Source: Alphaproteobacteria bacterium (lineage in GTDB: Bacteria; Pseudomonadota; Alphaproteobacteria; CADEGL01). From it: a stretch of DNA of 52,922 nt. The DNA lies in NCBI GenBank assembly GCA_026400755.1, contig JAPLOM010000024.1, positions 1 to 52,922 on the forward strand, given 5' to 3'. Of the stretch, positions 34,112 to 43,058 are shown piece by piece; position 1 is the first letter of the stretch, and each line of letters opens with the position of its first letter. The translations under genes were made by a program, and so were the position numbers. The notes under the pieces are model-generated. The model was not told where the DNA came from. It saw only the letters and a list, made by a program, of their open reading frames with translations, and made no database searches.

Positions 34112-35428
34112 ATGTCCATATTTCCCTACCGCCATGTGACCGATCATTGCTTTGCGCCCGCCATCGGCCCCATGGGCCTGACCGAAGCGGAATTCCGGCC
34201 GGTGCTGGCCGAGACGGCACCGGCGCTGGATCAGCTGCGCGCCTGGCATGGCGACGGCAACCATCCGTTTCTTAACCTGCCTGCGCGGCGCGATGACCTT
34301 CCGGTGATCGAGGCTGCCGCCGCCCACTTCCGCGAGGCATTCGATTCGGTCGTCGTCCTTGGCACGGGCGGCTCCAGTCTCGGCGGCATTACCCTGACCG
34401 CTTTGGCCCAGCCGGCTTACGGCACGCGCGGCGAGAATGCCCGCGTCCACTTTATGGAGAATGTGGACGGCACCAGTTTCGACGGGCTGTTCCGCGGCCT
34501 CGATTTGCGCCGCACCGGCTTCATCGTCATCTCCAAGTCGGGCCGCACGACCGAAACCTTGTCACAGTTCCTGATCTGCCTGGCCGCCATGCGGGAGGCC
34601 GTGGATCTGGATCGTTTGAGCCGCCATTTCCTGGCCGTTGTCGAGCCGGGTAACAATCCGCTTCGCCGCCTGGCGGAGCATCGCAAGATTCCGATCATCG
34701 ACCACGACCCAAAATTGGGCGGCCGCTTCTCGGCCTTGTCGGTGACGGGACTTCTGCCCGCCATGATCGCCGAGCTGGATGCCGTGGCCGCGCGCGAAGG
34801 CGCTCTTGCGGTGCTGGATCAAACGCTGGCCGCGAAGAATCCGGCCGACAGCCATCCGGCCGTGGGCGCGGCCCTCAACATGGCATTCCACCGCCACCGC
34901 CAGGCCAGCAGCACGGTGGTCATGCCCTATAGCGACCAGTTGGCGCCTTTCGGCTTGTGGTTCCGGCAACTATGGGCGGAAAGCCTGGGCAAGGACGGCA
35001 AGGGCACCACACCCATCCGCGCGCTGGGCTCGGTCGACCAGCACAGCCAGCTCCAGCTCTATTTGGCTGGGCCTCCGGACAAGTTCTACACCTTCATCAC
35101 CACCGACTGCGCCGGCACCGGCCAGGTGATCGCGCCCGATCTCGGCTTGGATGCCGAGTTGGATTGGCTGGTCGGCAGGACCATGGGCGACGTCATGTAC
35201 ACGCTGCAGCGTTCGACCTGGAAGACGCTGGTCCAGCGCGGCCGGCCCGTGCGCCAGTTCCGTCTGCCCGTGCTTGACGCAAGGGCGCTCGGTGCGATGA
35301 TGATGCATTACATGCTCGAGACGGCGATCGCCGCCCACCTGTTTGGCGTCGACCCCTTCGACCAGCCCGCCGTTGAACGAGGCAAGGTGCTGGCCCGCCG
35401 CTATCTCCAGCGTATTCCGCCCCGGTGA
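34112..35428 (+). CDS. pgi: Glucose-6-phosphate isomerase
   Basis: 438 residues, shorter than the 540-550 residue enterobacterial form but in the range of some alphaproteobacterial enzymes. PGI motifs are visible: [32 protein letters not shown] and VDQHSQLQL. It interconverts glucose-6-phosphate and fructose-6-phosphate in the cytoplasm. ATG 34112 has GAAGG upstream. It sits between the M16 pair and mutL, all on the plus strand. Confidence 0.92.
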   Translation: MSIFPYRHVTDHCFAPAIGPMGLTEAEFRPVLAETAPALDQLRAWHGDGNHPFLNLPARRDDLPVIEAAAAHFREAFDSVVVLGTGGSSLGGITLTALAQPAYGTRGENARVHFMENVDGTSFDGLFRGLDLRRTGFIVISKSGRTTETLSQFLICLAAMREAVDLDRLSRHFLAVVEPGNNPLRRLAEHRKIPIIDHDPKLGGRFSALSVTGLLPAMIAELDAVAAREGALAVLDQTLAAKNPADSHPAVGAALNMAFHRHRQASSTVVMPYSDQLAPFGLWFRQLWAESLGKDGKGTTPIRALGSVDQHSQLQLYLAGPPDKFYTFITTDCAGTGQVIAPDLGLDAELDWLVGRTMGDVMYTLQRSTWKTLVQRGRPVRQFRLPVLDARALGAMMMHYMLETAIAAHLFGVDPFDQPAVERGKVLARRYLQRIPPR

Positions 35429-35465
35429 GGCTTGGCCCCGCCGGCGCTCGCCGACGAGGGTTTCC

Positions 35466-37271
35466 TTGAACATCCGCCGCCTGCCAGACGCCATCGTCAA
35501 TCGCATCGCCGCTGGCGAGGTGATCGAGCGTCCGGCTGCCGCCGTGAAGGAGCTGGTTGAGAACGCCATCGACGCGGGTGCGGAGCGCATCGAGATCACG
35601 CTCAAGGGCGGCGGCCGCAACCTGATCGCCGTCACCGATGACGGCATGGGCATGTCGCCGGAGGAGCTGTCGCTGGCGGTCGAGCGCCACGCGACCTCAA
35701 AGCTGCCCGACGACGATCTGATGCATATCCGCAGCCTGGGCTTCCGTGGCGAGGCGTTGCCCTCCATCGGCGCGGTCAGCCGTCTGCGCATCACCAGCCG
35801 CGCGCGTGGGGCGGGCGCCGCGTGGGAGATTTTGGTCGAGGGTGGCGACAAGACGGCACCCGCGCCGGCCTCCCACCCGCAAGGCACGCGCGTCGAGGTG
35901 CGCGACCTGTTCTATGCCACGCCCGCGCGCCTCAAGTTCCTCAAGGCCGAGCGGACCGAATCGATGCACGCGCTCGACGCGATCGAGCGGCTGGCCATGG
36001 CCCATCCGCGCATCGCCTTTTCCCTGTCGGACGACGGGCGACAGTCCTTGATGCTGGCGGCCTCGCTCGGCGATCTGTTCGCGGCGCGGCGCGGCCGCTT
36101 GTCCGCTGTGATGGGGCGCGACTTCGCCGACAATTCCCTGTCCATTGACGCCGAGCGCGAGGGGCTGCGCCTGACCGGACATGCCGGCCTGCCCACCCTC
36201 AACCGCGCGACCGCGCGGATGCAATTCCTGTTCGTCAACGGTCGTCCGGTGCGCGACCGGCTGCTGACCGGCGCCGTGCGCGCGGCTTACCAAGATGTGC
36301 TGGCGCGCGACCGGCATCCCATGGTGGCGCTGTTCCTCGATGTGCCGCCGGACGAGGTGGACGTGAACGTCCATCCGTCGAAGGCCGAGGTGCGTTTCCG
36401 CGACTCCTCGCTCGCGCGCGGCCTCATCGTCGGCGCGCTGAAGCACGCGCTGGCAGGCGCCGGCCACCGCGCCTCCACCACGGTCGGCGCGGCCACGCTC
36501 GATTCGATCCGCGCGGGCGGCGCGATGCCGATGGCTTCGCATGGCGGCGGGTATGGGTTGCCGCGCGGTTACGGCTCGGCGTCGCGTGGCTTGGCCGAGG
36601 CGGCGGCGGAATTCCAGGCGCCGGGCACGCTGCCTGGCGTGGCCCAAGCTACCGTTCGCGTGGTCGAGACGGAGCAGATTGACGCCGCGTCCTTTCCGCT
36701 GGGCGTCGCGCGCGCGCAGGTGCACGAGACCTATATCGTGGCGCAGACGGCGGATGGCATCGTCATCGTCGACCAGCACGCGGCGCACGAGCGTCTGACC
36801 CATGAACGCCTCAAGATTTCTCTTGGCGCGGGCGGCGTCGAGCGCCAGGGGCTCTTGATCCCCGAGGTCGTCGAACTGGACGAGCCGGCGGTGGAGCGGC
36901 TGGCGAACCGCGCGGCGGAGCTGGCGAAGCTGGGCCTGGTGCTGGAGAAGTTCGGCCCTGGCGCCGTCGTTGTGCGCGAGGTGCCCTCGCTGCTCGGTGA
37001 GACGAACGTGCAGGGCCTGGTGCGCGATCTGGCCGATGAGCTGGCCGAATTGGGTGAGGCGCTGACCTTGGCCGACCGGCTCGACGATGTCTGCGGCACC
37101 ATGGCCTGTCACGGCAGCGTGCGCGCGGGGCGGCGGCTCAGCGGGGCCGAGATGGATGCACTGTTGCGCCAGATGGAGGCCACGCCGCTGTCGGGTCAAT
37201 GCAGCCATGGCCGCCCGACCTATGTGGAACTCAAGCTTTCGGATATCGAGCGGCTGTTCGGCCGCCGCTAG
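35466..37271 (+). CDS. mutL: DNA mismatch repair protein MutL (endonuclease type)
   Basis: 601 residues. The N-terminal GHKL ATPase has ENAIDAG, DDGMGM and [10 protein letters not shown]. The C-terminal domain carries the endonuclease signature DQHA-xx-E-xxxx-E as [12 protein letters not shown], and the final [11 protein letters not shown]. MutL couples MutS recognition to strand incision, and this endonuclease type is usual where MutH is absent. The start is TTG 35466 with GAGGG upstream; the open frame goes back into pgi but the family alignment begins at [21 protein letters not shown] gene follows 17 bases later. Confidence 0.96.
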   Translation: MNIRRLPDAIVNRIAAGEVIERPAAAVKELVENAIDAGAERIEITLKGGGRNLIAVTDDGMGMSPEELSLAVERHATSKLPDDDLMHIRSLGFRGEALPSIGAVSRLRITSRARGAGAAWEILVEGGDKTAPAPASHPQGTRVEVRDLFYATPARLKFLKAERTESMHALDAIERLAMAHPRIAFSLSDDGRQSLMLAASLGDLFAARRGRLSAVMGRDFADNSLSIDAEREGLRLTGHAGLPTLNRATARMQFLFVNGRPVRDRLLTGAVRAAYQDVLARDRHPMVALFLDVPPDEVDVNVHPSKAEVRFRDSSLARGLIVGALKHALAGAGHRASTTVGAATLDSIRAGGAMPMASHGGGYGLPRGYGSASRGLAEAAAEFQAPGTLPGVAQATVRVVETEQIDAASFPLGVARAQVHETYIVAQTADGIVIVDQHAAHERLTHERLKISLGAGGVERQGLLIPEVVELDEPAVERLANRAAELAKLGLVLEKFGPGAVVVREVPSLLGETNVQGLVRDLADELAELGEALTLADRLDDVCGTMACHGSVRAGRRLSGAEMDALLRQMEATPLSGQCSHGRPTYVELKLSDIERLFGRR

Positions 37272-37288
37272 GCAACAAGGGGAAATCG

Positions 37289-38053
37289 ATGACGTCTCTG
37301 CAAGGACAGCGCGCCCTCATTACGGGCGGTCAGCGTGGCCTCGGCTGGGCCATCGCCGAAACCTACGCCAAGGCCGGCGCGCGGGTGATGATCCAGGATT
37401 TGGACGGCAAGGGCGCGGACGAGGCGGCGGCGGGTTTGCGCCGCGCCAACCACGACGCCCAGTCGGTCGGTGGCTCGGTTGCCTCGGCTCAGGACGTGAC
37501 CGACATGTTCAAGCGCATGGACGAGGTCTGGGGCGGTATCGACATCCTGGTCAACAATGCGGGCGTCTCGCAGAACAAGCCCACCCTCGAGATGTCGGTC
37601 GAGGATTGGGACCGCACCATGGACGTCAATCTGCGCGGTGTCTTCCTGTGCGCGGTCGAGGCGGGCCGGCGGATGGTCAAGCAGAAGTCCGGCGTAATCA
37701 TCAACATGTCGTCCATCTGGGGCATCGTCGCGGGCCCGACGCGCGTCGGCTATTGCGTCTCCAAGGCCGGCGTCGCCCAGATGACCAAGGCGCTGGCCGT
37801 CGAATGGGCGGCCCATGGCGTGCGCGTGAACGCGATCGCGCCCGGCTATACCGAGACCAAGATGCTGCGCGATGTGATCGACGCGGGCCGGGTGGACGAG
37901 CAGGCCATTTTGCGTCGCACGCCTATGGGTCGTTTGGCGGAGCCGCAGGAGATGGCGGACATGGCGCTATTCCTGGCCTCGCCCCAAGCCAAGTTTGTCA
38001 CCGGCCAGATCATGGCGGTGGACGGCGGCTGGACGGCCTACGGCTACACCTGA
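37289..38053 (+). CDS. SDR-family oxidoreductase
   Basis: 254 residues, classical SDR with TGGQRGLG, NNAGVSQNKP, MSSIWGIVAG (catalytic Ser) and YCVSKAGVA (Tyr, Lys). ATG 37289 has AAGGGGAAA upstream. The N-terminal end of the open frame lies in mutL and is not part of it. It ends 7 bases before the convergent VOC gene. Substrate unknown; it closely resembles the SDR at 11525 in its YC-x-x-K motif. Confidence 0.9.
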   Translation: MTSLQGQRALITGGQRGLGWAIAETYAKAGARVMIQDLDGKGADEAAAGLRRANHDAQSVGGSVASAQDVTDMFKRMDEVWGGIDILVNNAGVSQNKPTLEMSVEDWDRTMDVNLRGVFLCAVEAGRRMVKQKSGVIINMSSIWGIVAGPTRVGYCVSKAGVAQMTKALAVEWAAHGVRVNAIAPGYTETKMLRDVIDAGRVDEQAILRRTPMGRLAEPQEMADMALFLASPQAKFVTGQIMAVDGGWTAYGYT

Positions 38054-38072
38054 TCCGGCGTCACGCCGGATC
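38052..38072. terminator. Hairpin between convergent SDR and VOC genes
   Basis: GATCCGGCG (38052-38060) and CGCCGGATC (38064-38072) pair perfectly over 9 bp around the loop TCA, which is the VOC stop codon read on the plus strand. The stem's left edge contains the last bases of the SDR stop. No T tract is present on either side, so termination would be weak or factor-dependent. Confidence 0.45.
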
Positions 38073-38462
38073 GTGGCAGACGGCCAAGAGCTTGTTGCCG
38101 TCGAGATCGCGCACATAGGCGCCGTAGAAATGCGCGTGATAGTGCGGCCGTAGGCCTGGCTTGCCCTCGTCGGTACCGCCGTTCGCCATAGCCGCCGCAT
38201 GGAAGCGGTCGACGGCGGCGCGGTCGGCCGCGCGGAAGCCGATCTGGGTGCCGTTGCCCGAAGTGGCGGGCTTTTGGTTGAACGGCAGGCAGATCCAGAA
38301 CTGTGGATGTCCGGCCGGATTGCCCTTGGTCACATAGCCGACAAAGCGTTCGCCGGCGCGTAGCTGCTCCAGGCCCAGCGCGCCCAGCGCTGCGTCGTAG
38401 AATTTGGTCGAGCGGGCGATATCGGTCACGCCGACCACGGCTTCGTCGAGCAAGGATGGCAT
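38061..38462 (-). CDS. VOC (glyoxalase/bleomycin resistance-type) family protein
   Basis: 133 residues, one VOC domain. N-terminal VVGVTDIARSTKFYDAALGA and C-terminal YVRDLDGNKLLAVC mirror the VOC protein at 934-1314, and both share GNGTQ; they are paralogues. ATG 38462 is chosen because AAGGAGG lies five bases upstream; ATG 38483 overlaps the rsmD stop (ATGA). It is the last gene of a tight minus-strand group with rsmD, a pseudouridine synthase and an amidotransferase-like gene. Function unknown. Confidence 0.85.
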   Translation of the reverse strand: MPSLLDEAVVGVTDIARSTKFYDAALGALGLEQLRAGERFVGYVTKGNPAGHPQFWICLPFNQKPATSGNGTQIGFRAADRAAVDRFHAAAMANGGTDEGKPGLRPHYHAHFYGAYVRDLDGNKLLAVCHDPA

Positions 38463-38479
38463 GAACTCCTCCTTATCGG

Positions 38480-39049
38480 TCATGTTTCGTCATAGCGCAG
38501 CAGGATAAGGCGCGCCGCGCCGTACTGCCGCTCGTCGAGCAGCGAGAAGGCAGGGGGTGCTGCGAGCGATTCTTTTTTCCCAATTTCGACCACGATGATG
38601 GCGCCAGCCTCGAGCCAGCCTCCTTTCGCCAGCGCCGCAAGCGCAGGTGCGGCCAGATTCTCGCCATAGGGCGGATCGAGGAACGCGAGATTCGCCGGCG
38701 TCTTTGCAGGCGGTGGGCTGAGAGCGTCGGCGCGTAGGATTGTCGTGCGCGCCTGTTCGCCCACCGTGGCGACATTCTTCTCCAGCACGGCCAGGGTGGC
38801 GCGGTCGCGCTCCACGAAGGTGGCGTGCGCGGCACCGCGCGACAGCGCCTCCAGCCCCATGGCGCCGGTACCGGCGAAAACGTCGAGGACACGCGCGTCG
38901 GTGAGGACGGGCTGGCCGTCGGTGCGCAACGGGCGGTGAGCCAGCACGTTGAACAGCGACTCGCGTGCGCGGTCGGACGTCGGACGCACGCTCGCGCCCT
39001 CGGGGGCGGCCAGGCGGCGGCCTCTATGCTTTCCCGCGACGATCCGCAT
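38480..39049 (-). CDS. rsmD: 16S rRNA (guanine966-N2)-methyltransferase RsmD
   Basis: 189 residues. The AdoMet site is VLDVFAGTGAMGLEAL and the N2-methyltransferase motif is FLDPPYG. The N-terminal RIVAGKHRGRRL is typical for RsmD, which methylates G966 of 16S rRNA in the 30S subunit. It begins inside the 3' end of the upstream pseudouridine synthase gene (26-base overlap) and is followed by the VOC gene. Confidence 0.95.
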   Translation of the reverse strand: MRIVAGKHRGRRLAAPEGASVRPTSDRARESLFNVLAHRPLRTDGQPVLTDARVLDVFAGTGAMGLEALSRGAAHATFVERDRATLAVLEKNVATVGEQARTTILRADALSPPPAKTPANLAFLDPPYGENLAAPALAALAKGGWLEAGAIIVVEIGKKESLAAPPAFSLLDERQYGAARLILLRYDET

Positions 39050-39818
39050 GCCGGTCCGAAAGGATGTCGTGCCAGACTTGGCCGCCCAACTGCTCGCGCA
39101 ACACGCGCGCGGGCATCTCGCGCGCCTCGCCGGGTTCCAGCTCGCCCAGCTGGAACGGGCCGTAGGCCACGCGGATCAAGCGGTTCACCTTGAGACCGAA
39201 ATGTTCGCACACGCGGCGCACCTCGCGGTTCTTGCCCTCGGTCAGCGCCATGGCCAGCCAGCAGTTGCCGCCCTGCTGGCGCTCGATCGACGCTTGGATG
39301 GGGCCATAGTGCACGCCTTCCACCGTCACCCCGTCAGCCAACGAGGCAAGCTGCTGCGGCGTCGGCGTGCCGTGCGCGCGCACGCGATACCGCCGAACCC
39401 AGCCCGTGCTGGGCAGTTCCAGATAGCGCTTCAAGGCGCCGTGATTGGTCAGGAGAAGCAACCCTTCCGAGGTGATGTCGAGCCGGCCGACCGAAATCAC
39501 GCGGGGCAATCCCGGCGGCAGTGAATCGAACACCGTCGGCCGCCCGCGCGGATCGCGCGCCGTGGTCACCAGGCCGCCGGGTTTGTAGTAACGCCACAGC
39601 CGCGGCTCCTCGCTGCGCGGCAACGGCATGCCGTCGACCAGCACCTTGGTTTCGGTCGTGACTAGGAAGGCCGGTGTGTCCAGCACGCGGCCATCGACCG
39701 TGACGCGGCCATCGGCGATCCAGCGTTCAGCGTCGCGCCGCGAGCACAAGCCCGCGCGCGCCATGACCTTGGCGATGCGCTCGCCGGGAACGGCGTCGTG
39801 GGAGGAAGGCTTCTTCAT
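39024..39818 (-). CDS. Pseudouridine synthase, RluB/RsuA type
   Basis: 264 residues. An N-terminal S4 RNA-binding domain (ERIAKVMARAGLCSRRDAER) precedes the catalytic domain, whose Asp lies in VGRLDITSEGLLLLTN; a further KNREVRRVCEHFG segment is typical of the RsuA/RluB/E/F class. It probably makes a pseudouridine in 23S rRNA (RluB) or 16S rRNA (RsuA); the sequence fits RluB better. ATG 39818 follows AGGGA. Together with rsmD this is a small rRNA-modification group. Confidence 0.9.
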   Translation of the reverse strand: MKKPSSHDAVPGERIAKVMARAGLCSRRDAERWIADGRVTVDGRVLDTPAFLVTTETKVLVDGMPLPRSEEPRLWRYYKPGGLVTTARDPRGRPTVFDSLPPGLPRVISVGRLDITSEGLLLLTNHGALKRYLELPSTGWVRRYRVRAHGTPTPQQLASLADGVTVEGVHYGPIQASIERQQGGNCWLAMALTEGKNREVRRVCEHFGLKVNRLIRVAYGPFQLGELEPGEAREMPARVLREQLGGQVWHDILSDRHADRRGKA

Positions 39819-39826
39819 GAAAGTCC

Positions 39827-40546
39827 CTAACGTCGGTCGCGGCAGGCGGCGAGGAAGCCGGTGAAAATCCTGGTGTCGCCCGCGCTGATCTCGAACTCGG
39901 GGTGCCATTGCACGCCCAGGCAAAAGCGATACGCCGGCGCTTCGATACCTTCGATCACGCCGTCCTCAGCGGTCGCGTTGACGATGACGCCCTTGGGCTC
40001 ATCCTTCGCGGCCTGATGGTGCGCGCTGTTGACCTGCATCGTTTCCACCTGGGTCAGGCGGCGCAGAAGCGTGTTGGGCGCGATGCGCACGCTGTGGCCC
40101 GGCTCGTTGCGCGGATTGGGCTGTTCATGGGCCAGGGCGTTGGCCACCGCGTCGGGAATATGCTGGTGCAATTTGCCGCCCAGGATGACGTGGAGAAGCT
40201 GTTGGCCGCCGCAAATGCCGAGGACCGGCATGTCGCGCTTGAGCGCGCCCTTGGTCAGGGCCAGTTCGAATGCCGTGCGCCGTTCCTTGGTTTTCACCGT
40301 GGCGTGGCGCGTGGCCGCGCCGAACAAGGCCGGATCGACGTCAAAGGCGCCGCCCGTGACGATCACCCCATCCAGCCGGTCCAGATAGGCCTCGGCCTGC
40401 TCGGGCTCGTGGGGCAGGGGCACGGGCAAGCCGCCCGCGTTCACCACGGCCTCGCAGTAATTCTGGCGCAGGGCATACCACGGGAACTTGGAGTAGCCGC
40501 CGGGCTGCTCGGAATCGAGCGTCACGCCGATAAGGGCTTGGGTCAT
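39827..40546 (-). CDS. Class I glutamine amidotransferase-like hydrolase (PuuD/gamma-glutamyl-GABA hydrolase type)
   Basis: 239 residues. The nucleophile Cys lies in LGICGGQQLL and the His of the catalytic dyad in VQWHPEF. Together with TGGAFDVDPALFG this matches the C26-like gamma-glutamyl-gamma-aminobutyrate hydrolase group (PuuD), which splits gamma-glutamyl amines in polyamine catabolism. Exact substrate is unproven. It starts at ATG 40546 and ends nine bases before the pseudouridine synthase start, so all four genes are probably one operon. Confidence 0.85.
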   Translation of the reverse strand: MTQALIGVTLDSEQPGGYSKFPWYALRQNYCEAVVNAGGLPVPLPHEPEQAEAYLDRLDGVIVTGGAFDVDPALFGAATRHATVKTKERRTAFELALTKGALKRDMPVLGICGGQQLLHVILGGKLHQHIPDAVANALAHEQPNPRNEPGHSVRIAPNTLLRRLTQVETMQVNSAHHQAAKDEPKGVIVNATAEDGVIEGIEAPAYRFCLGVQWHPEFEISAGDTRIFTGFLAACRDRR

Positions 40547-40625
40547 GGACTCAATCTAGGCGCGCCGAGTCCCGGCGGCAACGGCGCGCTTGACCGCGCG
40601 GCGGGCCAAGCGGCACGGTCGGGCG

Positions 40626-41078
40626 ATGGCGAAGACCGATTACATGGCGCTGGCTTTCGAGGAGGCCGAGGCCGCGGGCGCGCGGGGCGAGGTGCCGATC
40701 GGCGCGGTCGTGGTCGAGGCGGCGACGGGCCGCGTCCTGGCGCGCGCGGGCAACGAGGTCGAGGCCGCGAACGATCCCACGGCCCACGCCGAGCTTTTGG
40801 CCCTGCGCCGCGCGGGCGCCGCGCTCGGCGCGCCGCGCCTGGTCGATTGCGACCTCTACGTCACGCTGGAGCCGTGCCCCATGTGCGCTGCGGCCGTCTC
40901 CTTCGCGCGCATCCGCCGTCTCTATTATGGCGCCACGGACCCAAAGGGCGGCGGGGTCGAGAACGGCGCGCGCGTGTTCGAGCAGCCGACTTGCCATCAC
41001 AAGCCTGAAATCTACGGCGGCATCCAGGAAAGCCGTGCGGCCGAGTTGCTGAAGAACTTCTTCCGCGCGCGGCGCTGA
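40626..41078 (+). CDS. tadA: tRNA-specific adenosine deaminase
   Basis: 150 residues. The zinc motifs of the cytidine deaminase-like fold are HAE (THAELLALR region) and PCPMC; a basic end (KNFFRARR) is usual. TadA converts A34 of tRNA-Arg(ACG) to inosine. ATG 40626 is chosen because the family begins DYMALAFEEAEAA. It is divergent from the amidotransferase gene and ends three bases before the stop of the convergent dehydratase-like gene. Confidence 0.94.
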   Translation: MAKTDYMALAFEEAEAAGARGEVPIGAVVVEAATGRVLARAGNEVEAANDPTAHAELLALRRAGAALGAPRLVDCDLYVTLEPCPMCAAAVSFARIRRLYYGATDPKGGGVENGARVFEQPTCHHKPEIYGGIQESRAAELLKNFFRARR

Positions 41079-41081
41079 GCG

Positions 41082-42065
41082 TCAGGCCAGGGGCGGAGCG
41101 GCCAGCGCCCGTTGAATCTGGGCGACGGTGGCGTTGGCGCCCGTGATGGCCAGGACGATGCGCTTGCCGCGCAGTTCCTCGCGGTGGGTCCAGGCGGCGG
41201 CCAGGCACGCGACACCCGACGGCTCGGCCAGCATGTGGGCGGATTCCAAGAGCGCGCGTTGTGCCGACAGGATCGTGGCATCGTCCACCAGCCACGCATC
41301 GGCCAGGTATTTCCATAGCACCGACAAGCTGAACGCGACCGTCTCGCGCTGGGCCAGGGCGTCGGCCACCGTCTCCCGTGGTGGGATCACGAGCGCGCGC
41401 CGCTGGCGGAAGCTGTCGGCGATCACGGGTGAGGCGTCCGGCGCCACGCCGATCACCTTTGTTTTCGGCTGCAAGGCCTGCATCGTCACGGCCGTCGCGG
41501 CGGCAAGGTTGCCGCCGCCTACATTGACCAGGATCGCGTCCACGTCCGGCAGGCGCTGCGCGATCTCCAGCGCCATCGTCCCGGCGCCTTCCATCAGGTC
41601 CAGACTGACGCCGTCATTCACGAAGTAGAAGCCGTTGGCGCCGGCGTAGTCGATGGCCGCGGCACGGGCGTAATCGACGTCCGCACCCACGGCATGTACA
41701 CGCGCGCCCATCATCTCGATCAGATGCCGCTTGCGCGGGCCCACCTGCGTCGAGACGAAGACGTGGGCCGGGCGGCCCAGCGTTCGCGCGACCCAGGCCA
41801 CGGCCAACCCATGGTTGCCGCTGGACGAGGCCACGATGCCCTTGAGGGAATCGCTTGCGCGGGCTTGGAGCAGATCGTTAGCCGCGCCGCGCAGCTTGAA
41901 CGAGAAGGTGGCCGTGGCGCCCTCGTTTTTGAGCCACAGATCGCAGCCCAAAAGTCGAGACAGAAGCTCCGCCCGCACCAGGGGCGTTTCGGGCACGAAG
42001 GAGCGGATGCGCGCGAAGGCGGCTTCGACGCCGCGAAGGGTCGGCAGCGTCTCGCCCGCTGCCAC
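41082..42065 (-). CDS. PLP-dependent threonine/serine dehydratase-like protein
   Basis: 327 residues of the fold-type II PLP family. The PLP lysine is in FSFKLRGA, SSSGNHG forms the phosphate/amino site, and VNVGGGNLAAA is the glycine-rich loop. It starts at GTG 42065, which shares a base with the upstream stop (TAGTG), so it is coupled to a similar gene before it. The likely reaction is deamination of a hydroxyamino acid or a related eliminase/racemase, with the substrate unproven. It lacks a C-terminal ACT domain. Confidence 0.85.
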   Translation of the reverse strand: MAAGETLPTLRGVEAAFARIRSFVPETPLVRAELLSRLLGCDLWLKNEGATATFSFKLRGAANDLLQARASDSLKGIVASSSGNHGLAVAWVARTLGRPAHVFVSTQVGPRKRHLIEMMGARVHAVGADVDYARAAAIDYAGANGFYFVNDGVSLDLMEGAGTMALEIAQRLPDVDAILVNVGGGNLAAATAVTMQALQPKTKVIGVAPDASPVIADSFRQRRALVIPPRETVADALAQRETVAFSLSVLWKYLADAWLVDDATILSAQRALLESAHMLAEPSGVACLAAAWTHREELRGKRIVLAITGANATVAQIQRALAAPPLA

Positions 42066-43051
42066 TACTTGGCGCCGTCGAGCGCGACCAACGGCTCCAT
42101 CGACAAGGCCTTCTGCAGAAGTTCGGTGGTCAGGTTGGCACCCGACAGGATCAGGGCCACGGTCTTGCCCTTGATGGCGCTGCGCCGCGCGAAGGCCGCG
42201 CACAGGGCGGCGGCGCCCGCGGGCTCGACCAGCACGTGGGCGCATTCGGCGATCGCGCGCACGGCGCGCAGCAGTTCGTCGTCGGTCGACAGAAGCATCT
42301 CGTCGGTCGTCTTCATCATCACGTCGAACGCCAGTTGCGGCGCCACGCGCTGGGTCAGGCCGTCGGCGATGGAATCGCAGGGGCGCTCCAAGCGCGTCTT
42401 CGCCTGAAAGCTGTCGTGCATGGTCGGCGCGCCCTTGGCCTGGATGCCGATCACGCGGGCCTTGGGGTGCACGGCCTTGACCGCCGTGGCCACGCCGCCG
42501 ATCAGGTTGGCGCCGCCCACGGGGACGAAGACCATGTCCAGCTTGTCGAGGCTGCGCGCGATCTCGAGGCCGACGGTGCCCGCGCCCTCCATGACGTCCA
42601 GATCGTCGCCGTCGTCGATGAAGAAGACGCCGTTGTCCTTGCCGAACTGGCGCGAGGCGTCCTTGGCTTCGTCGATGTCGCGGCCGATCTTGTGCAAGCG
42701 CCCGCCGAAGGCCTCGATCATCGCGGCCTTCACGGGATTGGCCTTGGCCGGAAGGAAGATGTCGGACGGCACACCTAAGAGACGCGCGGCATAGGCCGCG
42801 CCTTGGCCGTGGTTGCCGGTGGACGAGGTCGTGGCGCCCTTGAGGCCGCCCTTTGCCTTGGCATGGATCAGCGCATTCAGCGCGCCGCGCAGCTTGAAGC
42901 TGGCGATGGGCGTGGTGGTTTCGTTCTTGAGCCAGACATTGGCGTCGAGCGCGCGCGAAAAGATCTCCGAGCGCACGAACGGCGTCTCCGGAATATGCGG
43001 GCGGATGTTGGCGAGTGCCGTTTCGATGCCTTGGAGCGTCGGATGCGTCAT
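42065..43051 (-). CDS. PLP-dependent threonine/serine dehydratase-like protein
   Basis: 328 residues, same family as the next gene. PLP lysine in ASFKLRGALN, TSSTGNHGQGAA for the substrate, and VPVGGANLIGG for the phosphate. The two share a common layout and probably arose by duplication; some sites differ (SSTGNHG against SSSGNHG). Its start is 7 bases after the purD stop. No ACT domain is present, so it is more like catabolic or eliminase-type members. Confidence 0.85.
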   Translation of the reverse strand: MTHPTLQGIETALANIRPHIPETPFVRSEIFSRALDANVWLKNETTTPIASFKLRGALNALIHAKAKGGLKGATTSSTGNHGQGAAYAARLLGVPSDIFLPAKANPVKAAMIEAFGGRLHKIGRDIDEAKDASRQFGKDNGVFFIDDGDDLDVMEGAGTVGLEIARSLDKLDMVFVPVGGANLIGGVATAVKAVHPKARVIGIQAKGAPTMHDSFQAKTRLERPCDSIADGLTQRVAPQLAFDVMMKTTDEMLLSTDDELLRAVRAIAECAHVLVEPAGAAALCAAFARRSAIKGKTVALILSGANLTTELLQKALSMEPLVALDGAK

Positions 43052-43058
43052 GGCTGCA

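Noticed and set aside
35697-37208. 503-codon antisense frame opposite mutL
   Set aside because: The mutL frame has all its motifs; the antisense frame has none.
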